Source of the DNA: Acidimicrobiales bacterium
GTDB taxonomy: Bacteria; Actinomycetota; Acidimicrobiia; Acidimicrobiales; Ilumatobacteraceae
DNA length: 23,266 bases
Assembly (NCBI GenBank): GCA_030833305.1
Contig: JAURHL010000012.1
Location: 1 to 23,266 of the forward strand
Direction of reading: 5' to 3'
A program made the translations under genes and the position numbers. Below the pieces are notes generated by a model that was not told where the DNA came from, did not search any database, and worked only from the letters and a program-made list of their open reading frames with translations. This document shows, one piece after another, positions 7,473-15,097 of the stretch (within the stretch, counting starts at the first letter, position 1; each line of letters starts with the position of its first letter).

Positions 7473-8530
7473 TGGCGCGCCGAGACGTGGCCATCGTCGC
7501 GACGGCCCAGCGACCGAACGAAGTCGGCTCGACGTTGACGTCGGTCGAACTGATCCTGCCCGTCATCAACGACGTGATCGCCAAGGTCGGCATCGAACGC
7601 CAGAAGATCGGCTTCTGGTGCCACGGCAGTTGCGACTACATGAGCGGACAGCCGTTCAGTTTCGTGGCCGCGGTGGACGCCATCGGTGCGTGGCCGCCCA
7701 TCGTCGAGAGTCACGTCGAAGGTGACGGTGCCTTGGCGTTGTACGAGGCGTGGGTGAAGATCCAGACCGGTGAGTGCGACGTGGCGTTGGTGTTCTCCAA
7801 CGGCAAGACCACCTCGGGTCCCATCGATCGCATCTTGAACCTGCAGGCTGATCCGTACATGGTGACACCGTTGTGGCCGGGTTTCGATTCGCTGGCCGCG
7901 TTGCAGGCGCGGGCCTGCCTCGACGCCGGCGTCCTGAGCGAAGCCGACATGGCCGAGGTGGCCGCGCGCAGCTACCGCGACGCGTTGAACAACCCGATCG
8001 CCTACGCCAAGGAGAACGTGACGGCCGAACAATTGCTCGCTCGTCCGTACACCACGGCTCCGTTGCGGGCTCACGATTGTGGTGTGCCCGTCGACGGCGC
8101 GAACGCGATCATCCTGGCCGCCGGAGACGCGGCACGAAGCTTGGCCGAGCGCCCGGCCTGGATCCGTGGCATCGACCATCGCATCGACACTCAACGCCTG
8201 GGGGCTCGTTCGATGACCGAGAGTTCGTCGGCGGCCATCGCGGCGGCCAAGGCCGGCGTCGGCGACGATCGCATCGACATCGCCGAGCTGCACGCGCCGT
8301 ACACGCACCAGGAGATCCTGCTGCGGCGGGCGATGAACCTCGGTGAAGGCACGCACGTGAATCCGAGCGGCGGAGCGCTGGTGTCCAATCCGGCCATGGC
8401 CGCCGGCTTGGCTCGTTTCGCCGAGGCGGCCGAGAGCGTGTTCTCCGGATCCGCCGATCGCGTGTTGGCGCACTGCACGAGTGGTCCGATGTTGCAACAG
8501 AACCTGGTGTGCGTGATGGAGGGTGAGTGA
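7472..8530 (+). CDS. Thiolase-fold (SCP-x/Ltp-like) protein without the canonical nucleophilic Cys
   Basis: This 352-residue protein has the thiolase fold of the lipid-transfer/SCP-x thiolase group. Landmarks are PPIVESHVEGDGALALYEAW (75-94), where thiolases place the acylated Cys, the His-bearing loop AELHAPYTHQE (271-281), NPSGGALVSNPAMAAG (297-312) and a late Cys in AHCTSG (Cys335). The first landmark has no Cys, so ordinary acyl-enzyme chemistry is unlikely at that site. The GHP motif of thiolases is replaced by SNP. Family members without this Cys act as retro-aldolases (Ltp2) or have unknown roles. The ATG overlaps the preceding stop by one base. Aldol-type C-C cleavage or ketoacyl-CoA binding are the leading options; true thiolysis is less likely. 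Confidence 0.85.
   Translation: MARRDVAIVATAQRPNEVGSTLTSVELILPVINDVIAKVGIERQKIGFWCHGSCDYMSGQPFSFVAAVDAIGAWPPIVESHVEGDGALALYEAWVKIQTGECDVALVFSNGKTTSGPIDRILNLQADPYMVTPLWPGFDSLAALQARACLDAGVLSEADMAEVAARSYRDALNNPIAYAKENVTAEQLLARPYTTAPLRAHDCGVPVDGANAIILAAGDAARSLAERPAWIRGIDHRIDTQRLGARSMTESSSAAIAAAKAGVGDDRIDIAELHAPYTHQEILLRRAMNLGEGTHVNPSGGALVSNPAMAAGLARFAEAAESVFSGSADRVLAHCTSGPMLQQNLVCVMEGE
8518..8523 (+). promoter_or_regulatory. Ribosome binding site that decides the start of the second thiolase-like gene
   Basis: GGAGGG lies eight bases before the ATG at 8532. An in-frame GTG at 8523 overlaps this site and so is a poor start. Confidence 0.6.
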
Positions 8531-8531
8531 G

Positions 8532-9689
8532 ATGGCCGATCTCTGTGCGGTAGTTGGCGTCGGACAAACCAAGCACGCGTCGTGTCGCGCCGACGTGTCC
8601 ATCGCCGGTCTCGTTCGTGAAGCCGTCGATCGTGCCCTGGCCGATGCCAACATCGGCATCGACGACGTCGACGCCATCGTCATCGGCAAGGCCCCCGACC
8701 CGCTCGAGGGCGTTGCCATGCCCGAGTTGTGGTTGGCCGACGCATTGGCGGCGCACGGCAAACCCGTGTTCCGCGTGCACACCGCCGGATCGGTCGGTGG
8801 CTCCACCGCCATCGTGGCCGCGCAACACGTGATGGCCGGCATCCACGGCACGGTTCTCACCGTCGGCTTCGAAAAGCAGAGCGACGGCAACGCCATGTGG
8901 GCGTTGAGCGTTCCGATTCCGTTCGGCATGCCGGTGCACGCCGGTGCGGGCGGATACTTCTCGCCGATCGTGCGCGGATACATCAAGCGTTCCGGCGCCC
9001 CGTCGCACATCGGTGCCATGGTGGCCGTGAAGGATCGCACGAACGCGTGCAAGAACCCGTACGCGCACCTGCACGAGCCGGACTGGACCCTCGAGAAGGC
9101 TCTCGAGAGCCCCATGATGTGGGACCCCATCCGCTTCGTCGAGACCTGCCCGTCCAGTGACGGGGCCATGGCTCTCGTGATCATGAGCGAGGAGCGCGCC
9201 GACAAGCACGCGGGACCCAAGGCGTGGGTGCACGCCACCGCCATGCGCAGTGAGCCCACCGCGTTCGCGGGTCGCGAGCAAGTGAGTCCGCGCGCCGGCG
9301 AGATGTGCGCCGAGGATCTGTGGCGCAAGGGTGGCATCACCAACCCGGCCAAGGAGATCGATGTCGCCGAGATCTACGTGCCGTTCGCGTGGTTCGAACC
9401 GATGTGGCTGGAGAATCTCGGTTTCGCTCCGCGCAACGAGGGATGGCGTTGGGTGGAGGACGGGGTCACCGACATCGGTGGCTCGTTGCCCATCAACCCG
9501 TCGGGTGGCGTGATGTCGACCAACCCCATCGGCGCCTCGGGCATGTTGCGTTTCGGTGAAGCGGCGATGCAGGTGATGGGCAAGGCCGGCGAGCACCAGA
9601 TCGACGGTGCGCGAAAAGCGGTCGGCCACGCGTACGGCGGCGGTAGCCAGTTCTTCGCCATGTGGCTGGTGTCGAGCAGCAAGCCCTGA
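8532..9689 (+). CDS. Second thiolase-fold (SCP-x/Ltp-like) protein, also Cys-less at the nucleophile site
   Basis: This 385-residue protein of the acetyl-CoA acetyltransferase/lipid-transfer family ends the DUF35-thiolase operon. The segment VHTAGSVGGSTAIVAAQHV (82-100) aligns with the nucleophile helix of thiolases, with Ala/Gly/Ser in place of Cys. The active-site loop reads VAEIYVPFAWFEP (278-290), with Tyr282 where hydrolytic or thiolytic relatives have His. The C-terminal motifs are INPSGGVMSTNPIGASG (321-337) and GHAYGGGSQFFAMW (365-378). A Tyr-based active site is known for Ltp2-type aldolases; I cannot verify that the second Tyr is present. Two different thiolase-fold chains next to two DUF35 chains suggest a hetero-oligomer. 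The stop codon is buried in a perfect palindrome shared with the opposing gene. Confidence 0.85.
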   Translation: MADLCAVVGVGQTKHASCRADVSIAGLVREAVDRALADANIGIDDVDAIVIGKAPDPLEGVAMPELWLADALAAHGKPVFRVHTAGSVGGSTAIVAAQHVMAGIHGTVLTVGFEKQSDGNAMWALSVPIPFGMPVHAGAGGYFSPIVRGYIKRSGAPSHIGAMVAVKDRTNACKNPYAHLHEPDWTLEKALESPMMWDPIRFVETCPSSDGAMALVIMSEERADKHAGPKAWVHATAMRSEPTAFAGREQVSPRAGEMCAEDLWRKGGITNPAKEIDVAEIYVPFAWFEPMWLENLGFAPRNEGWRWVEDGVTDIGGSLPINPSGGVMSTNPIGASGMLRFGEAAMQVMGKAGEHQIDGARKAVGHAYGGGSQFFAMWLVSSSKP

Positions 9690-9706
9690 CGAACCCGTTC
9701 GTCAGG
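9685..9706. terminator. Perfect palindrome spanning both stop codons of convergent genes
   Basis: Arms CCTGACGAAC (9685-9694) and GTTCGTCAGG (9697-9706) are exact reverse complements with two bases between them. The TGA of the thiolase-like gene (9687-9689) and the TGA of the enoyl-CoA hydratase gene (9702-9704, minus) both lie inside the stem. A bidirectional terminator is the simplest reading; no U-tract is present. Confidence 0.6.
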
Positions 9707-10502
9707 TGCGCGTCCAGTTGGGCGCGCGCTTCTCGGCGAACGCCCGCGGACCCTCTTTGGAGTCGTTCGTGCTGAAGATGGGCCAACCGATCTCGAATTC
9801 CAACTTCAACGCCTCGGTCTCGGACATGGCCGCGGTTTCCTGGACGGACTTCAGGATCGCCTCCACGGCGAGGGGCCCGTTGGCGCAGATCATGTCGGCC
9901 AGCTCCGTCGCCTTGTCGAGGGCCTTTCCGTCGGGCACCACATGGCCGATGAGGCCGATTTCCTTGGCCTCGGCGGCCGTGTAGCCGCGCGCGGTGAGCA
10001 ACATCTCGAGCGCGTTGGTGTAGCCGATCTGACGTTGCAGGCGCACGGTGCTACCGCCGACCGGGAACAATCCGCGGCGAGCTTCGAACACGCCGAAGGT
10101 GGCGCTCTCGCCGGCGACGCGCAGGTGCGTCGCCTGCAGGATCTCGGTTCCACCGGCCACGGCGTATCCCTCGACGGCGGCGATCAACGGCTTGCGCAGG
10201 CGGTAGTGACGCAGCAGCGCCTTCCAGTGAAGGTCGGGGTCGGCGGCCCAACGTTCTTGGTAGGGGTTCGGCCCGGCGTCGTCGTTCGCGCGCGCTTTCA
10301 GATCCATGCCCGTGCAGAATGATCCGCCCGATCCGGTCAGGATCGCGCACCGAAGGTCGTCGTCCTCGTTGAGACGCACCCAGGCGTCGGCTAGCCCGAC
10401 GATCATCGCCGGACTCAGTGCGTTCTTGGCCTCGGGACGGTTCATGGTGACCACCAAGGTGTGTCCCACTTGTTCGACCAGTAGATGCTCGGTGCCTGAC
10501 AT
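9702..10502 (-). CDS. Enoyl-CoA hydratase (crotonase family)
   Basis: This 266-residue crotonase-fold enzyme probably hydrates a 2-enoyl-CoA in a beta-oxidation-like sequence. The oxyanion-hole region is SFCTGMDLKA (61-70) and the second is EGYAVAGGTE (111-120). Both catalytic glutamates of true hydratases can be placed: Glu120 in GGTE and Glu140 in FGVFEARRG, exactly 20 residues apart as in the rat mitochondrial enzyme. The isomerase or hydrolase branches of the family often lose one of them. The ATG at 10502 has GGAG upstream. The gene is divergent from the acyl-CoA synthetase across 49 bases, so the two are probably co-regulated. Substrate not readable from sequence. Confidence 0.92.
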   Translation of the reverse strand: MSGTEHLLVEQVGHTLVVTMNRPEAKNALSPAMIVGLADAWVRLNEDDDLRCAILTGSGGSFCTGMDLKARANDDAGPNPYQERWAADPDLHWKALLRHYRLRKPLIAAVEGYAVAGGTEILQATHLRVAGESATFGVFEARRGLFPVGGSTVRLQRQIGYTNALEMLLTARGYTAAEAKEIGLIGHVVPDGKALDKATELADMICANGPLAVEAILKSVQETAAMSETEALKLEFEIGWPIFSTNDSKEGPRAFAEKRAPNWTRT

Positions 10503-10551
10503 ATCGTCTCCGTTTTCCCTGAAACTGCCCTCTATGTGGTAGCACACACGT

Positions 10552-12120
10552 ATGCCCGCACGCACCTTCAACATCGCAGATCTCTTCGAGGCCGCTGTCG
10601 ACGAGTGGCCCGACCGCGAGTACGTGGCCGACGAGAACGTGAAGCGCACCTATGCCGAGATGGACCGTCGAGCGAATCGCTTGGCTCACCACTTGGCGGC
10701 CCAAGGCGTGAAGCCGGGGGACCACGTGGGCATCTATGCGCTCAACCGTGTCGAGTGGGTGGAGGCCCTGTGGGCCATCTTCAAGATTCGCGCGGTCTGG
10801 ATCAACATCAACTACCGCTACGTCGAGGACGAACTCGCCTATCTCTTCGGCAACGCCGACCTGACGTATCTGATCGTCGAGCCCGAGTACGCCGATCGGG
10901 CCCGCGCGGTCCAGCCCGATCTTCCGCAACTGGTGATGGGCCCCGACTTCGAGGCCGCCTTGGCCGCGCAGTCGGATGAGCGCGACTTCGGGCCGCGCAG
11001 CAACGACGACATCTACATGCTCTTCACCGGTGGCACCACCGGCATGCCCAAGGGTGTGGTCTGGCGGCACGAGGACGTGGTGATGGCGCTCGGTGGTGGC
11101 GTCGACATCACCACCGGTGTGCGCATGACCGAGCCCGGGCAGTTCGTGGAAAAGGGCCGCAACGGTTTCCACTTGTGCGGCCTGCCCATCGCCCCGCTCA
11201 TGCACGGCGCCACGCAATGGAGCGTGATGGGCCAGAGCTTCGTGGGCAACAAGGTGATCCTGCGCGCCAAGTTCGATCCGGCCGACGTGTTCCGCACCAT
11301 CGACGCCGAGAAGGTGAACCTGGTGATGATCACCGGTGACGCCATGGCCCGCCCGATGTTGGACCACCTGGTCGATCATCGCGGCGAGTACGACCTGTCG
11401 TCGCTGTTCGCCGTCAGTTCGAGTGCCGTCTTGTTCTCGCAGGCGTGCAAGGACCAGTTCATGGACATGTTCCCCAACATCGTGCTGACCGACGCCGTCG
11501 GCTCGAGCGAGGGTGGCGCCAACGGCATCACCATGGTGGGCAAGGACGCACCCAAGACCCCCGGTCTCACGGTGAAGGCCGCTCCTGACTCGGTGGTGTT
11601 GGGTGACGACCTGCGACCGGTTCCGGCCGGTGTGATGGGCAAGTTGGCCCGTACCGGCAACATCCCGTTGCGTTATCACAAGGATCCCGAGAAGTCGGCC
11701 GCCACGTTCGTGACCGGTCCCGACGGCACTCGGTATTCCATCCCCGGCGACTTCGCCGTCATGCAGGAGGACGGGTCGATCACGTTGATCGGTCGGGGCT
11801 CCGTGTGCATCAACAGCGGTGGCGAGAAGATCTTCCCCGAGGAGGTGGAGAACGCGTTGAAGTCGCATCCCGAGGTGTTCGACGCCGTTGTGGTGGGCGT
11901 GCCGGACGAGCGCTGGGGCGAGCGGGTAGCCGCGGTGGTGCAGGCCCGCGCCGGCACCAAGCCGAACCTCGAGAGTATTCAAGAGCACTGTCGCAAGCAT
12001 GTGGCCGGCTACAAGGTGCCCCGTCAGTTGACATTGGTCGACACCATGGTTCGTTCACCAGCCGGAAAGAGCGATTACCGCTGGGCGAAGGAGCGCGCCG
12101 TCGAGGACGCGGGTCGCTGA
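10552..12120 (+). CDS. Acyl-CoA synthetase (AMP-forming)
   Basis: This 522-residue ANL-superfamily ligase would activate a carboxylic acid through an acyl-AMP to its CoA thioester, committing the imported acid to catabolism. The phosphate-binding loop is LFTGGTTGMPKG (about 157-168). The hinge region reads GDFAVMQEDGSITLIGRG, followed by INSGGEKIFPEEVEN. The C-terminal catalytic lysine is in PAGKSDYRW (Lys506). No signal peptide is seen. The ATG at 10552 has no clear Shine-Dalgarno, so a short or absent leader is possible. The racemase gene starts two bases after its stop. Length and architecture suit medium- or long-chain or steroid-side-chain acids (FadD-type); the exact substrate is unknown. 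Confidence 0.92.
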   Translation: MPARTFNIADLFEAAVDEWPDREYVADENVKRTYAEMDRRANRLAHHLAAQGVKPGDHVGIYALNRVEWVEALWAIFKIRAVWININYRYVEDELAYLFGNADLTYLIVEPEYADRARAVQPDLPQLVMGPDFEAALAAQSDERDFGPRSNDDIYMLFTGGTTGMPKGVVWRHEDVVMALGGGVDITTGVRMTEPGQFVEKGRNGFHLCGLPIAPLMHGATQWSVMGQSFVGNKVILRAKFDPADVFRTIDAEKVNLVMITGDAMARPMLDHLVDHRGEYDLSSLFAVSSSAVLFSQACKDQFMDMFPNIVLTDAVGSSEGGANGITMVGKDAPKTPGLTVKAAPDSVVLGDDLRPVPAGVMGKLARTGNIPLRYHKDPEKSAATFVTGPDGTRYSIPGDFAVMQEDGSITLIGRGSVCINSGGEKIFPEEVENALKSHPEVFDAVVVGVPDERWGERVAAVVQARAGTKPNLESIQEHCRKHVAGYKVPRQLTLVDTMVRSPAGKSDYRWAKERAVEDAGR

Positions 12121-12122
12121 CC

Positions 12123-13226
12123 ATGCCCGGACCGCTCGCGGGTGTTCGCGTCGTCGAGTTGGTGGGACAGGGCCCCGGCCCGTACGGCGCCATGATCCTG
12201 GCCGACCTCGGGGCTGACGTGGTGGCCGTCGATCGACCCGAGGTATCGGCGCGGGCGAATCGTTCGCGCGTTCCGACGAACCCGATGATGCGCGGCAAGC
12301 GCGGTGTCGCACTCGACCTGAAGAGCCCGAACGACATCGACGCTCTGTTGCGCCTCACCGACACGGCCGATGTGGTGATCGATCCGTTCCGGCCCGGCGT
12401 GTGCGAACGCCTCGGCATCGGTCCCGACGTGTTGTGTGCGCGCAATCCGCGGTTGGTGTTCGCCCGCATGACCGGCTGGGGTCAGGACGGCCCGTGGGCG
12501 CAACGCGCCGGCCACGACATCAACTACATCTCGTTGTCGGGTGCGTTGCACACCATCGGTTACGAAGGCCAGCCACCAACCGTTCCGGTGAACATGCTCG
12601 GCGACTTCGCCGGTGGTGGATTGTTGTTGGCGATGGGGGTGTCGGCTGCGCTGGTCGAACGCACCACCAGTGGACTCGGGCAGACCATCGACGTGGCCAT
12701 GGTCGACGGTGCGGCCATGATCCTCGGACCGTTCTTCGTGGCCGCCACCAACGGTTTCTGGGGCGAACGCGGCACCAACCATCTCGACGGCGGTGCGCAT
12801 TACTACAACGTGTACGCGACGTCCGATGGCGGTTGGGTGTCGGTCGGCGCGATCGAACCGCAGTTCTACGCCGAATTGGTGAATCGACTCGGTGTGGCCG
12901 ACGACGAGCTGCTGGCTCCGGCGCGACAGAACGATCGCACCGTGTGGGCCGAGGCGAAGAAGCGCATGGCCACCGTGTTCGCCACCCGCACGCGCGCCGA
13001 GTGGGAGGCGGTGTTCGAGGGATCCGACGCCTGTTTCTCGCCGGTGTTGTCACCCACCGAGGTGACCACGCATCCGCACACCGTGGCCCGAGGTGTGACG
13101 GTGAACGTGAACGGTGTGACCCAGGCTCAGAGCGCTCCGCGGTTCTCGCGCACGGTCGCCGGTGCGGGCCAGCCGTGTCATCCCGGCGAGAACACCGTCG
13201 ACGAGATTCTCGCCGGCTGGAACTGA
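12123..13226 (+). CDS. Alpha-methylacyl-CoA racemase (family III CoA-transferase fold)
   Basis: This 367-residue protein has the CaiB/BaiF fold. It carries the residues that define the racemase branch, as in Mycobacterium Mcr and human AMACR: His131 in GHDINY, Asp161 in NMLGDFAGG and Glu245 in GAIEPQFY. True CoA-transferases of this fold use a single Asp and lack this set. The enzyme would interconvert 2R and 2S methylacyl-CoA esters, a step needed before stereospecific beta-oxidation of isoprenoid or sterol side chains. It follows the acyl-CoA synthetase by two bases and is surely co-transcribed. This gene is the strongest clue in the window to a methyl-branched substrate. Start ATG 12123; nearby alternatives would enter the synthetase gene. 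Confidence 0.93.
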   Translation: MPGPLAGVRVVELVGQGPGPYGAMILADLGADVVAVDRPEVSARANRSRVPTNPMMRGKRGVALDLKSPNDIDALLRLTDTADVVIDPFRPGVCERLGIGPDVLCARNPRLVFARMTGWGQDGPWAQRAGHDINYISLSGALHTIGYEGQPPTVPVNMLGDFAGGGLLLAMGVSAALVERTTSGLGQTIDVAMVDGAAMILGPFFVAATNGFWGERGTNHLDGGAHYYNVYATSDGGWVSVGAIEPQFYAELVNRLGVADDELLAPARQNDRTVWAEAKKRMATVFATRTRAEWEAVFEGSDACFSPVLSPTEVTTHPHTVARGVTVNVNGVTQAQSAPRFSRTVAGAGQPCHPGENTVDEILAGWN

Positions 13227-13234
13227 GACGTCAG
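13223..13234. repeat. Short inverted repeat at a convergent stop-stop junction
   Basis: CTGA (13223-13226) and TCAG (13231-13234) flank a GACG loop. The TGA of each convergent gene forms one arm, and the genes are only four bases apart. The 4-bp stem is too short to claim a terminator. Confidence 0.3.
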
Positions 13235-14085
13235 CGACAGACCGTCGCGCCGTCGACGAGCAAGGACTCGCCGCACACGAAGCTGGCCCGATCGCTGCAC
13301 AGCCACACGGCGGCCTCGGCGATCTCGTTCGGCTCACCCAGATGACCGCGACCGATTCCGCGACTGACCATCTTCTCGATCTGCGGGTCGCCGTTGATGA
13401 AGTTCTCGATCATCGGGGTGCGGGTGGTTCCGGGAAGGATGGCGTTCACGCGAACGCCCTTGGCCGCGTATTCCTGGGCCGCGCACTTGGTGAGACCCAG
13501 CACCCCGTGCTTGGCGGCGGTGTAGTGCGGAAGGCCGGGCGCGGCCACCACGCCGGCGCCCGAAGACACGTTCACGATGGAACCGGCACCTTGGGCGGCC
13601 ATCACGCCGAGTTCGTACTTCAAGCAGAGGAAAACACTGGTGAGATTGGCATTGATCATCTGGTGCCATTCGTGCAACGGCAGATCGATGAACGAGCCGA
13701 AGCGACCGCTGATACCCGCGTTGTTCACGGCGCAGTCGAGGCGACCGTAACGATCGATGGCGGTGTTGATGACCGCGGCCACGTCGTCCTCTTTCGTGAG
13801 GTCGGCGGCCACCGCCACGGCTTCGCCACCGCGCTCTTGGATGGACTGCACGACCGCTTGCGCCGAGGCCACGTCGATGTCGCACACCACGACGGCCGCG
13901 CCTTCGGTGGCGAAGAGTCGCGCGGTCGCTTCGCCGATGCCGCGACCCGCTCCGGTGACGAGGGCGACCTTGCCCTCGGCGAGTCCGAGACGCAACGGAA
14001 ACGCGGCGCGGACGATCTCGTCGGTCTGCTCGCCGGGGATGGGCCAGATGGGGGTGGGGTCGTTCGATTCGGGCACGTCCGCCAC
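13231..14085 (-). CDS. Short-chain dehydrogenase/reductase, classical, probably NAD-dependent
   Basis: This 284-residue classical SDR probably oxidises a hydroxyl (hydroxyacyl-CoA or ring alcohol) in the pathway. Motifs are TGAGRGIG (44-51), an acidic residue at the end of beta-2 in VCDID that favours NAD(H), NNAG (121-124), VNVSSG with the catalytic Ser (about 174-175), and Tyr188-x3-Lys192 in YTAAK. About 37 residues precede the Rossmann strand, longer than usual, with a Pro-rich patch (NDPTPIWPIPGE). The GTG at 14085 is the longest start; another GTG at 14076 would shorten it by three residues, and no later ATG precedes the fold. It is divergent from the SnoaL-like gene with only 23 bases between starts. 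Confidence 0.9.
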   Translation of the reverse strand: MADVPESNDPTPIWPIPGEQTDEIVRAAFPLRLGLAEGKVALVTGAGRGIGEATARLFATEGAAVVVCDIDVASAQAVVQSIQERGGEAVAVAADLTKEDDVAAVINTAIDRYGRLDCAVNNAGISGRFGSFIDLPLHEWHQMINANLTSVFLCLKYELGVMAAQGAGSIVNVSSGAGVVAAPGLPHYTAAKHGVLGLTKCAAQEYAAKGVRVNAILPGTTRTPMIENFINGDPQIEKMVSRGIGRGHLGEPNEIAEAAVWLCSDRASFVCGESLLVDGATVCR

Positions 14086-14096
14086 GGTAGTTCGTC

Positions 14097-14102
14097 TACG
14101 GT
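14097..14102 (+). promoter_or_regulatory. Candidate -10 element for a leaderless transcript
   Basis: TACGGT fits TANNNT and ends six bases before the ATG at 14109, placing transcription start at or next to the start codon. There is no Shine-Dalgarno between them. The -35 region would lie inside the divergent SDR gene. Confidence 0.4.
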
Positions 14103-14108
14103 GTTCGC

Positions 14109-14561
14109 ATGTTGACTTCGGGAGCCGAGCGATCGATCCTGAATCTGCTCTTCACCTACGCCGAACGTGTCGATGCCGGTGACTTCGACGGCGTGTCGCG
14201 CTTGTTCGACGGTGCCCAGGTGTTCATGGCCGGCCCCGATCAGCCCGCGGTGCCGGGTTCGATGGTCGGCACGGTGATGGCTCGATTCGTGAAAGTGTAC
14301 GACGGCATTCCGCGCACCAAGCACTTGGTCACGAACTCCATCATCGAAGCCGATGGTCCGTCGTCCGTGGTGGCTCGCTCGCAATTCACCGTCCTACAGG
14401 ACGTTCCCGGAGTGTTGCCCCTGCAGGTGGTGGCCTCGGGCCGCTATCACGATCGTTTCGCCACCGATGACGGAACGACGTGGCGATTCGTCGAACGCGT
14501 GATGCTGGTGGACGCCCACGGCAACGTGTCGGCCCACTTGAACCAGGGGACCGGGTTGTGA
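14109..14561 (+). CDS. SnoaL-like (NTF2-fold) protein
   Basis: This 150-residue protein resembles the SnoaL-like polyketide-cyclase/steroid-isomerase fold group. The opening helix AERSILNLLFTYAERVDAGDFDGVSRLFD is typical, followed by GTVMARFVKVYDGIPRTKHLVTN and strand-rich segments ending RFVERVMLVD. Members include ketosteroid isomerases, dehydratases and many binding proteins, so the reaction cannot be named. A role as isomerase, hydratase or dehydratase on a ring substrate would fit the neighbouring SDRs. It is the first gene of a plus-strand run, and its stop overlaps the next gene as GTGA. A similar-fold protein is encoded at 19753-20169. Confidence 0.8.
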   Translation: MLTSGAERSILNLLFTYAERVDAGDFDGVSRLFDGAQVFMAGPDQPAVPGSMVGTVMARFVKVYDGIPRTKHLVTNSIIEADGPSSVVARSQFTVLQDVPGVLPLQVVASGRYHDRFATDDGTTWRFVERVMLVDAHGNVSAHLNQGTGL

Positions 14562-15097
14562 GCGTTCTGGTTCTGGGCGACGGCCCGATCGCGGATCGTC
14601 TCCGGAACACGGTGTCGTCCGACGTGGAGGCAGTGGTCGTCGTCACCGAGGTGGACGGCGGTCGCGGAGTCGGTCCCGTCGAGGATCTCGACGACGCCAC
14701 CATCGACGCGGTGTTCGAGCAGCCGATGCAAAAGGTGATCGCCGGTCTGCAGCAGGCTCATGCCGCGGGGGCCAAGCGCATCGTGGTGATCGTGCCCACC
14801 ATCGGAATGTCGGGCGGTGATCAGCACGCGGTGCACGCGGCACTGGCCGAAGCGGCGCGCATCACCGTGAAGTCGGCGGCTCGCCAGTGGGGTGCGGAGG
14901 GAATCACGGTCAACGCGGTGGCGTTGGCTCCCGAGGAATTCGGCGTCGACCCCGCCGTGTCGGGGCCAGTGGCTATCGCCCCGCGCGCGATGAGTGGTGC
15001 GGTCGATCCGTCGGACACCGTCGCTTGGTTGTGCAGTGGGGCGGCGGCACACGTGACGGGGCAGACCGTGGTATGCGACGGAGGGCTGTGGATGTGA
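14558..15097 (+). CDS. Degenerate short-chain dehydrogenase-like protein (catalytic Tyr and Lys lost)
   Basis: This 179-residue protein is clearly SDR-derived but too short and lacks the key residues. The C-terminal half keeps the landmarks RITVKSAARQWGAEGITVNAVA and VTGQTVVCDGG. The N-terminal half is shrunken, with GDGPIA (7-12) in place of TGxxxGxG and no NNAG. Counting back from the RQWG turn, the Tyr and Lys of the YxxxK dyad fall on His93 and Ala97. It is framed by GTGA overlaps on both sides, so it is translated with its neighbours and is not an obvious frameshift remnant. The overlapping intact SDR suggests a non-catalytic partner in a heteromer, as in the BbsC/BbsD pair of anaerobic toluene degradation. 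Confidence 0.8.
   Translation: MSVLVLGDGPIADRLRNTVSSDVEAVVVVTEVDGGRGVGPVEDLDDATIDAVFEQPMQKVIAGLQQAHAAGAKRIVVIVPTIGMSGGDQHAVHAALAEAARITVKSAARQWGAEGITVNAVALAPEEFGVDPAVSGPVAIAPRAMSGAVDPSDTVAWLCSGAAAHVTGQTVVCDGGLWM

Noticed and set aside
7412..9629. Long minus-strand open frames opposite the thiolase-like genes
   Set aside because: Low-complexity, Arg/Ser/His-rich translations with no recognisable domain. The plus-strand genes have clear family motifs and ribosome sites.
10051..12000. A very long open frame on the minus strand opposite the acyl-CoA synthetase
   Set aside because: It is the His/Gly/Val-rich antisense shadow of a GC-rich gene. The plus strand carries all ANL-family motifs and the minus frame matches no family I know.
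14558..15097. Degenerate SDR as a frameshifted or decaying pseudogene
   Set aside because: The frame is intact, overlaps both neighbours by GTGA and keeps conserved C-terminal motifs. A functional partner role is more likely, though not proven.
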